A stretch of 64,000 nucleotides of DNA, taken from contig JAMPIV010012281.1 of assembly GCA_024509875.1 (NCBI GenBank), positions 1 through 64,000 of the forward strand, written 5' to 3'. This DNA is from Oreohelix idahoensis. Its lineage: Eukaryota > Mollusca > Gastropoda > Stylommatophora > Oreohelicidae. Below are positions 56,800-64,000 of the stretch, piece after piece. Numbering within the stretch: position 1 is the stretch's first letter; every line of letters begins with the position of its first letter. The translations under genes and the position numbers were made by a program. Under the pieces are notes generated by a model. The model searched no databases, was not told the DNA's origin, and worked only from the letters and a program-made list of their open reading frames with translations.

Positions 56800-56950
56800 T
56801 ATAGTAAGATTGTGCATGACGCTAGCCACCTCATCATGTAAAATAAATTGTTATAGAAAACACCGCTTCAAGAGCCCATGAATGCTTTGGTGTGAGCTTC
56901 CAGCAAGGGGGCCAGCTGCATTAGTGGCTTCATAGGGAGTGAAAAGGACA
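56800..56950 (-). repeat. Dispersed repeat R, second minus-strand copy
   Basis: The reverse complement reads TTTACATGATGAGGTGGCTA, GCGTCATGCACAATCTTACT. It aligns with the left half of the 55150 copy, 1.5 kb away. Confidence 0.5.
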
Positions 56951-57484
56951 GTGTGACAGAAATAATTATCTAACATACTCTCAATAACTAAAGTGAAATG
57001 CACTGACTGCTGTGACGAACCATTATCATCAAATCCTGCTGTTAAAATTATAATATATTTTATCACTCATTGGATCAGACATAAGTGGGATTATGAGTCT
57101 GCTCAGTCAGATTAACAGTGTGAACTTGGACATGATTTCTGTTTACCTACAATAAAGTACATTCAAATTTTAAGCGAACTGCGGCAGACCTTAGAGACTA
57201 AGCACAACAAAAAAACTAAAACTGCTTACTTCCACCTGAACGAATGTCCTTAATAATAGTTTTTTTTTCCTACTTCTTTTATTCAAACCCTACACACTAT
57301 ATCATCATCATTTTCATATGCGCAGTTACTCCCTGATCTTACTTAGAACGTGCTACACCTTTAATCTTGACCAGAGACATGAGAACTCCAGTGACCTATC
57401 TGCACAGAACCCCCAAAAAACCAGAAGAAACTACCATTTGCAGCTAAGTCAAACCTAAAAGCTGCCAAGTGACTTCTTACATAA
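56951..57484. other. No gene or element recognised
   Basis: AT-rich DNA without supportable features. Confidence 0.4.
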
Positions 57485-57605
57485 AACACCCTATGGAGCA
57501 TGGAGCTACCACTGCAACCGCATATTAGTCGCCTTGCACAACATATATGGGAGGTGCCATATCCTTACTCTTTCTTTGTCTCTTCAAGAGACACTCAGGA
57601 AGTAC
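57485..57605 (+). repeat. Dispersed repeat R, plus-strand copy
   Basis: CTATGGAGCATGGAGCTACC, GCAACCGCATATTAGTCGCC, TTGCACAACAT, then CTTTGTCTCTTCAAGAGACA. The middle phrase is the closest single-copy match to the minisatellite phrase CAACCTCATATTAGCCACC. Confidence 0.55.
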
Positions 57606-57629
57606 ACCGGCTACACTACTATATCTTCT

Positions 57630-57835
57630 TCTTCTTCCGTCCTTAGCCACCGACCGTCAAAGCAGTCAGTGGCCATTACGCCTAGTGGCGTCTTAGGGCA
57701 ACAGCAGATAGGTTTTCTTTGCCATTGTTTCCCATCACGCCTATTGGCGTCTTTAGGGCAACGGCAAATCAATCCATTTGCTGTTGTTTCCGTAATCGAA
57801 GTGACTGGCAAACGGGTGATCAGCCCGTTGGTACA
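57630..57835. repeat. Repeat with a 59-bp tandem dimer core
   Basis: 57674-57732 and 57733-57791 are tandem copies sharing CAT[TC]ACGCCTA[GT]TGGCGTC, AGGGCAAC and TTGTTTCC. The flanks are GC-richer than the surroundings and hold short inverted pairs (CCGTCAAAGCAGTCAGTGG; CAAACGGGTGATCAGCCCGT). It looks like a SINE or MITE, but I see no pol III boxes. Confidence 0.5.
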
Positions 57836-57839
57836 CTAC

Positions 57840-60800
57840 TATATACTTCACTGAAATTAAAGAACATAACTGATATGGGAAATCTGGTATAGTCCATTTA
57901 TTTTATAAACATTTTTCAGTGTAACACTAATAAAGAGGATCTGTCATAGGTAAGACTATGAGATCACAGTTCAAGAATTGTGGCTACCACCATTTTACAG
58001 GATAAGTGATTCAAATTAAAACCAACTGTTATACTTGCTTAGTACAGGTTACCCATATTCCATACAGGTTTTTTTCTTTTTAGATTTATACAGCCGTACA
58101 TGCTTTCTGTACAGGTTTTTAGCCTAATTATTAACCTGTAACGGTTTCCTTTGCTCAAAAAAGGCAGCGCACAAAAAATAATGTCCTGGCCAAAACGCCT
58201 GACAAAAAAACAAAAACAAAACCTGAAAACACTGTTTTCCCTTGTTGCCCCATAACAACAAGATTTCAGTATTTAGCGAGACCTGGGTTATAAACAGATT
58301 TCAGGTAGTAAAACTTTCGTTTTCTGACTTCTTTTTTTCTGAATCGATCGATTTTAGATTTTTTGTGATTTTTTAAAAGTCATGGCTTTCCGGACAGTGA
58401 ACTCTTTGCTTTGGGAGCTTGGTATTTGATCAGGATGATGATGATGCGGCCAAATCAGATGTGGATATTGAAAATACGGATCTGATTTAGACTCTGACAG
58501 TGACGAAAGTGAATCTAGTGAAAGAAATATGTCTAATAATACTGACGACAGATCAAACGAAAGAGGTAGTCAACACTGCATACTCCAGTTTTTGTGACTT
58601 TGTAGGAAATCCTGAACCTAAACACACTCCAGATCTAGTCTATCTGGTCACGGACTTGAGACACGACTAGTTTGCAGCCTAAATCATAGCTGTAGAGGTA
58701 GATGCGAGAGGGCTAGTGGCTGCCTCAGGGGCAACGTGCTGGCTAAAGTGCAACTGCAACGGACTATGGAATTTAGGACAGTATTTTGTATACAACTTCC
58801 AGCTGGCAACATGGATAAAATCAGCACAGTAGTGAAGCTCAAAGTTGCAACCAATGTGGATTAAAGGAAATTATTACACCTGACTGACAATCCTTATGCT
58901 CTGACTCCCTCCTGTTGTAGCGCTCCATACTGAGTTTCCTATCATATAATACGTGAAGAATTGTACCGAATGTACTCAATACAAACAAGGAAAAAGCAGT
59001 AAATAAAGAACTTGTGCGAAAGCATGGGTGGAAAAAAAATGCTCTTTTGTTTTCTGTCTCTACACAATTTTTTAATTTTTCTGTACAGGTTTTTTAATTT
59101 ATTTTTTTGTACAGGTTTTTCATCTCCGGAGTTGGCATGTATGAACTGTATTGCCACTTGTCAAAGAGTCATGTGACAAATGTGTTAACCGACTGTTGTA
59201 TACAACAAAACTTATGCTGACAAGTTTAACCGTTTCTTCTTCCATTTCCAGTAGCACATGTGATAATAACCTTACACAGCTGCTGACACACATAAGTACT
59301 TCTGCTAGATGTTAAGATTTCCCTACTGAAGCTTATCAAAAGAATATTCTACCAATTAATTATGATCAGTGCATCTAATATGAAAACCAGTTAAAACAAA
59401 GTCCACAAAGCATAAATTATAAACTGAGCCTTCTTGAGCAACAGTGACAGATTTACACTTACTCACTTTTGATCTGACTAAAACATTTCTGTGTCATCAA
59501 CTTGCACCAAAAAGTAGCAAAGTAATAAGAATAGGGCACAGCCTGCATTAGGACTAGGTAAAATGATGAGGTGAACCAAATTTGACTAAGACACTAGTCT
59601 ACATTATAACCTGGAGATCTTCATCAGGGACAGAATGCATTAAAAAAAGGTACAGAAGGGAAAATATAAACTAATCTACATGCATAAATTAAGACACAAA
59701 ACACAATTTTAAAGGGAACAGTGGTGGTCAAAAAAAGTAAATCCTGGTCAGAAACAAATAATATACTGTGAGTACATTTAATTCTGACCAGGATTTATTC
59801 CCAGCTGCTGCCATTATATCCTTTTTTTTTCATGTTATACTTTATGCATTTAGACTAGTTTACCATGTTCTTTTCTGCACAGCTTTTGTCTTGTGTTCTA
59901 GATTTTCTAGATAAAGAGCTCATGGTTTATGGGCTGCATTTCCCCGTGTCTTTCATCTTCATTATGAAGTGAAGTACAGCTTTTATTGCTAAACTATGCC
60001 AACAAGGAAGTCTTAACTGGCCACAGGATAAAGCACATGACACAAAACATGGTACTCCAAGCAAATGATGTCAAGAAATGAAATCCCTTACAGAGAACAC
60101 AATACAATAATCTGTTATAAATAAAATAAAAGTAATTTTAAGCTGTTTCTGACTGTCATGGGAAATCAATCCTAAGTGAAGAAAAGTTGAGTCTATCGTG
60201 GCACTTGAGATGGTAGCGATATTGTACAGTTGGAACAAAAAAAACACCCAGGCAAAAACAAAATTAGACGAAAGAAAATAAATAAAACAGAGGAAAAAGT
60301 TGTTCTACTTGGCCTGCAATCAAAATGCAACAGAAGAAAGCCTAAACATGAAACTAAACATGAACGCTTACTACCTTTTATCTCAAATTAGTATATTTTA
60401 ATTTTGCTGTGTTAATGTCAACAATTATCAGGAGTAGAAACAGAAAAAAAACCCACAACAAATCAAAAGCAAGAATATTTTACTGCAGTGAGTACAAAAT
60501 AAACAGAAGAATAATAGTTTGTTAGCTATAGTGATAAACTATCAGACTGATCAAGAAATAAGACTGTTTCATAGCAAGATCATAGAAAATAAATGACAAA
60601 ACATGACATTTTATAAATGATGTTTCAACTGAACTCAGACAAGAAACAGAAAAATGATATCACAGAAACAATTTGAAACAATTATAAAGCATTTTTAGCA
60701 ATGACATTGTTAGTCTTGATAAAAAAAACACTGTTAGTACTGCCAGATACAAGAAAGTCCTTCCAGCAACTCTAGTTCTTTCCCCTGCCATTTATTAAAA

Positions 60801-60849
60801 GACAAAAAATATTTATGAGCTCATACAGCCCAAATAAGCAAGGTGAAAA
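57840..60849. other. No gene recognised; a possible transposase scrap near 58381-58560
   Basis: 3 kb of AT-rich DNA. ATGGCTTTCCGGACAG at 58381, followed after a stop by an acidic Ser/Asp stretch (DSDSDESESSERNMSNN), resembles the acidic N-terminus of piggyBac-type transposases, but no catalytic core follows. CTGTACAGGTTTTT-type words recur at about 58068, 58107, 59080 and 59110. Confidence 0.3.
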
Positions 60850-61290
60850 ATGGAAACTATTTTATGTAACAACTTTTTGTCAGTGGAAGTAAGAAAAAGA
60901 GTTCTTCAGTGTTGTATAGAGCCAAACCTGACATATGGGAGCAAGTCATGGACAATTAGTAAAGAAGAGGGACACCACTGGAAGCCAGATATATGTGGTT
61001 TTATAGAAGAATGGACAGCTAAAAAGAGTAATGACGATGCCCTGAAAGAAGCCAGTGAACAAAGGAAGCTTATTACTGACACCAGATGAAGCAATTCATT
61101 ATATCTGGGCATTTAATGAGAAGAAAGCTAAAATATAGAGTGATAACAAGAAAGACTGAAGGAAAAACGAGACAGAGGATGAAAAAGGAGAGAAGATACT
61201 GGACAGTTTAACATCACGGAATGGAAAGAAGACAGGAAGTTGTGGACAGGCATGATCACCTACGCCACGGTACTTGAAGAAGAAGACCCT
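60850..61290 (+). pseudogene. LINE B-type 3' end, plus strand
   Basis: RKRVLQCCIEPNLTYGSKSW, TISKEEG, then WTAKKSNDDALKEASEQRKL, a stop, decayed GKTRQRMKKER-like sequence and DRKLWTGMITYATV. This is the same family and region as the minus-strand LINE B at 40748-41105, with more stops and frame changes. Confidence 0.65.
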
Positions 61291-64000
61291 CTAAACAAAA
61301 ATTGTACTTAACTAGCGTTTACTCCTTGACTACATAACGGTGACGTGCCTGCTTAACCCCCTGGCGGTGATAGTGCCATGACAAATTTGTTATTCATGAC
61401 TTTAGACTGATGATGCATGCAGTCAGCATATTTGTTGTCTCTCCTGCTAATGACTCATCATCATAAAGTGACTTCCTAGTCACTCAGTGGGAAATACATT
61501 ACAACTGTGTAGAAGTGAACTGACAATGACCTAGAAGTGGGGTTAAGGATGGTATATTACTAAGAACAGGATGGTGACATAACCTGGATCGTGTTTGACC
61601 CACACCAGGAAAGCATAAACACCACAAAGACTGCTTGTTTTCCTTTTATATTTCCTGGGTAGATTTACCCTCTTTAAAAATATGTTTTACAAGTAATGTT
61701 GTTCATAAATGAGTAATATAGAAAATTGATTTTATTATGTAACTTAACGTTTTCTGTAATAAAAAAGAAATGTACTGCATTTTTCTCTTTAAAAAAAACA
61801 AAAATTTACTGCATTAACATTACGTCAATACAGCTGGTAATTAAAGATTGAAATGGAGATGGATAGAATGCACTCTCAAGAAACATCCAAGTAGCATAAC
61901 CAAATCAAACCTTGTAGAAGCCAAAATAGATGAGAAAGATGGGGCTGCCAAAGAGAAACTGGTAAAGGAACAATGGGAGAGAAACTAAGTGGACTATCGT
62001 GGGCAGAGTGGAAAAGGGTGGCTCAAAACAGGAATCAGTGGTGAGCAATAGTAACAGGCATATGTTCTGCATGGAACAAAAAAAAAGGGTTAGACAGAAC
62101 ATTTTTAGATAACCTTACAGAAGTGATGAATACCTTTGTGTTTAGCTGTCATGGGATTAATGGCTGTTAATACAAGCAATACTCTACTGTCTGACAGTCA
62201 AGGCTTAAGAGTTTTGCAGATGTCTAAGCTCTGATTCACCATATTTAATTTCTTTGTAAAGCAGTGCAGTCTGAGTAAGTAGATGTTGCTGGGGCTATCT
62301 AAAATACTTCTACTTATCTGAAATTTTTAAAATCAGAAGTTCACTCAAAGATGGACTTTTATCATCAGAATAAGAAGTAAAGCATGAAGCAATTTGTTTT
62401 AAAATTAATCACATGCAAGTGTTTCCATTTTTGATTTGTATATAAATCTTTTAAAGTTTTCAAAAGCAACTCAGCTAAGCCAAAAATGTAGTATCAAGTT
62501 ATTTGCTAGTAGTATAGTTGCAAATCAAAACTTCCGATCCTGCACTAATTCAGAGTATAACATTACTAGAAAATCTGCATTACTAGAGATATTATACATT
62601 CAGTTCGTCTATAAAAATGGTCATATGAGAAAACGAAGTCAAGAATTTTTAAAACTGCAGGACTTTTATGCAGATAGCGCATTTCAGCTAAATATTTTTG
62701 TGTACTCTCTAAACAGTTTATACACGGATTGCTAGAGTGATAACCAATGACAGACATGTGAGACGTTGTAAGAAAAACCTTGTGATTTTCCATTTTTCTT
62801 CCATTTGTTTAGCGTTTTACTTCTTTCTCCCTTTCTTTCTTACATATGCCTGCTGCATACTTGTTTATGTTTATTATTAACTATTCATAGTCCTCGGGTT
62901 TCACTCTTTCTTCATCTTCAGATCTCAACCACGTAGTTTCGTTACTGTCAAATCTTAACAGAAGTCCTTTTCTCGCAAACCGAGGTGGGCTAGTGTTTGG
63001 TGAGTCGACCAGATGATAACGTTCACGCTTGTGTAATGAATGTTAGCACTGTAATGTGCTGCCGGAAACTCAAATATTTATTAACCTTTTATCGCCTGTA
63101 GACCACAAAATTACTTAAAGGCATGTAGTACTGTAACTTAGGTGATGAAGGCAGAACTACTACTTAAGCGAGTCCAAATTTGAGTTGAGACAGAACAATT
63201 ACTTCGACTTATCCAAAAATTCAAAAGAAGACATTTGGCCGGGACCTTCAGAAATGCTTCTACTTAAGCAAAATTCAATTTAAGCAAGTTGTATTGTGCT
63301 TTAAGCAGTTTGATACTCTGCCATAATTGGGATGACCAATCAGTTTCTAAAACTGAAATAAAATCTGCAAACACTGACTACAGAATAAACATACTATACA
63401 AGCAGCACATTTTCTGCATCTTCAAACTTTGCATTAAAAAATGAACTTATTAAAAAAAAAAGAAATAAATAAATAAAAAACAAAAAAGATAATTTTAAAA
63501 TAATAAAATACTTCCTATAACATCAAAAAATTAGAATCACTATAAAATATAAATACAGTATGTATTTAACATAAAAAGGAAAGGTAGAAAGGCAGAGTGT
63601 AATCTAACACCAACATATATAACAACTATGTAACCAAGGCTAAGTAACTTACTCCTAAATAAATGACATGTACAGCAAAACTTCTGTATACCAGCTCAAC
63701 TGACAAAAAAAATAAAATAATAAGCGCTTGTGTGCTTGGTTTTTTTAAAACATATGTCACAAAGCGTTAGCTTTGATGCTTTGTAAGTTTTAAATCGTGA
63801 GGATTCATCTGAATAAATCAGCGGGAAATGAATAATGAATTTGTTAAGAACAGCTCATTACCAGTGAATGAAGCTGCATCTGTAAAGAAATGTCATATTT
63901 GCTGAATTCATGGCCCCTTGAGAAATCTTGAGTTTAAATGAAGCTTTAATATAATAATGACAAGAACTTTAATCTGTCTAAATTGTGTACTAACGACTGG
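61291..64000. other. No gene or element recognised
   Basis: 2.7 kb of AT-rich DNA with A-runs (63440-63500). Phrases such as CGACTTATCCAAAAATTC (63201) and CAGCAAAACTTCTGTATACC (63674) recall pogo/Tc-type inverted ends, but no paired ends or transposase are visible. Confidence 0.4.

Overview
This window is repeat-dominated, AT-rich animal DNA. I find no convincing host gene and no prokaryotic signature. LTR retroelements, LINEs of several families, a tRNA-derived SINE and satellite DNA point to a metazoan. The SCAN-like Gag and the Gmr1-type domain order suggest an invertebrate such as a mollusc or another lophotrochozoan, but the sequence alone cannot fix the species.

Left part (1-33991): two LTR systems are nested. 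The outer element has TG...CA LTRs. The left LTR (1-815) is cut by the window start and the right LTR is complete (32525-33991). Its internal DNA (816-2957 and 30350-32524) carries one long coiled-coil ORF and no visible polymerase. Inside it lies a 27.4-kb head-to-tail array of a second LTR element (2958-30349): six LTRs of about 2.3 kb alternate with five internal regions of about 2.75 kb, period about 5.05 kb. Each internal region encodes, in one frame, a charged-helix Gag N-terminus, a SCAN-like capsid, a CCHC knuckle, a DTG protease, an integrase HHCC zinc domain and then directly an RNase H-type tail. The integrase core, the reverse transcriptase and most of RNase H are absent from all five units. 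The order PR-IN-(deleted RT)-RH is that of Gmr1-like Ty3/gypsy elements, so the array looks like an amplified non-autonomous deletion derivative. Units 2, 4 and 5 are open; units 1 and 3 are frameshifted.

Middle part (33992-46503): a 2.2-kb minisatellite of about 40 monomers of 54 bp abuts the outer LTR. It is followed by decayed minus-strand LINE pieces, a foldback palindrome, an 814-bp segment with long inverted ends, two copies of a tRNA-derived SINE, the 3' end of a third LTR element (an orphan ORF, a polypurine tract and an LTR with TATA box and poly(A) signal), and a 5'-truncated LINE that still shows its RT motifs.

Right part (46504-64000): mostly AT-rich DNA without recognisable genes, with LINE relics, an (AT)n tract, small duplications, and several copies of a dispersed repeat that appears to be the source of the 54-bp minisatellite monomer.

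All calls come from reading the sequence; no database search was possible. LTR boundaries rest on repeat alignment plus TG/CA ends, primer-binding sites and polypurine tracts.
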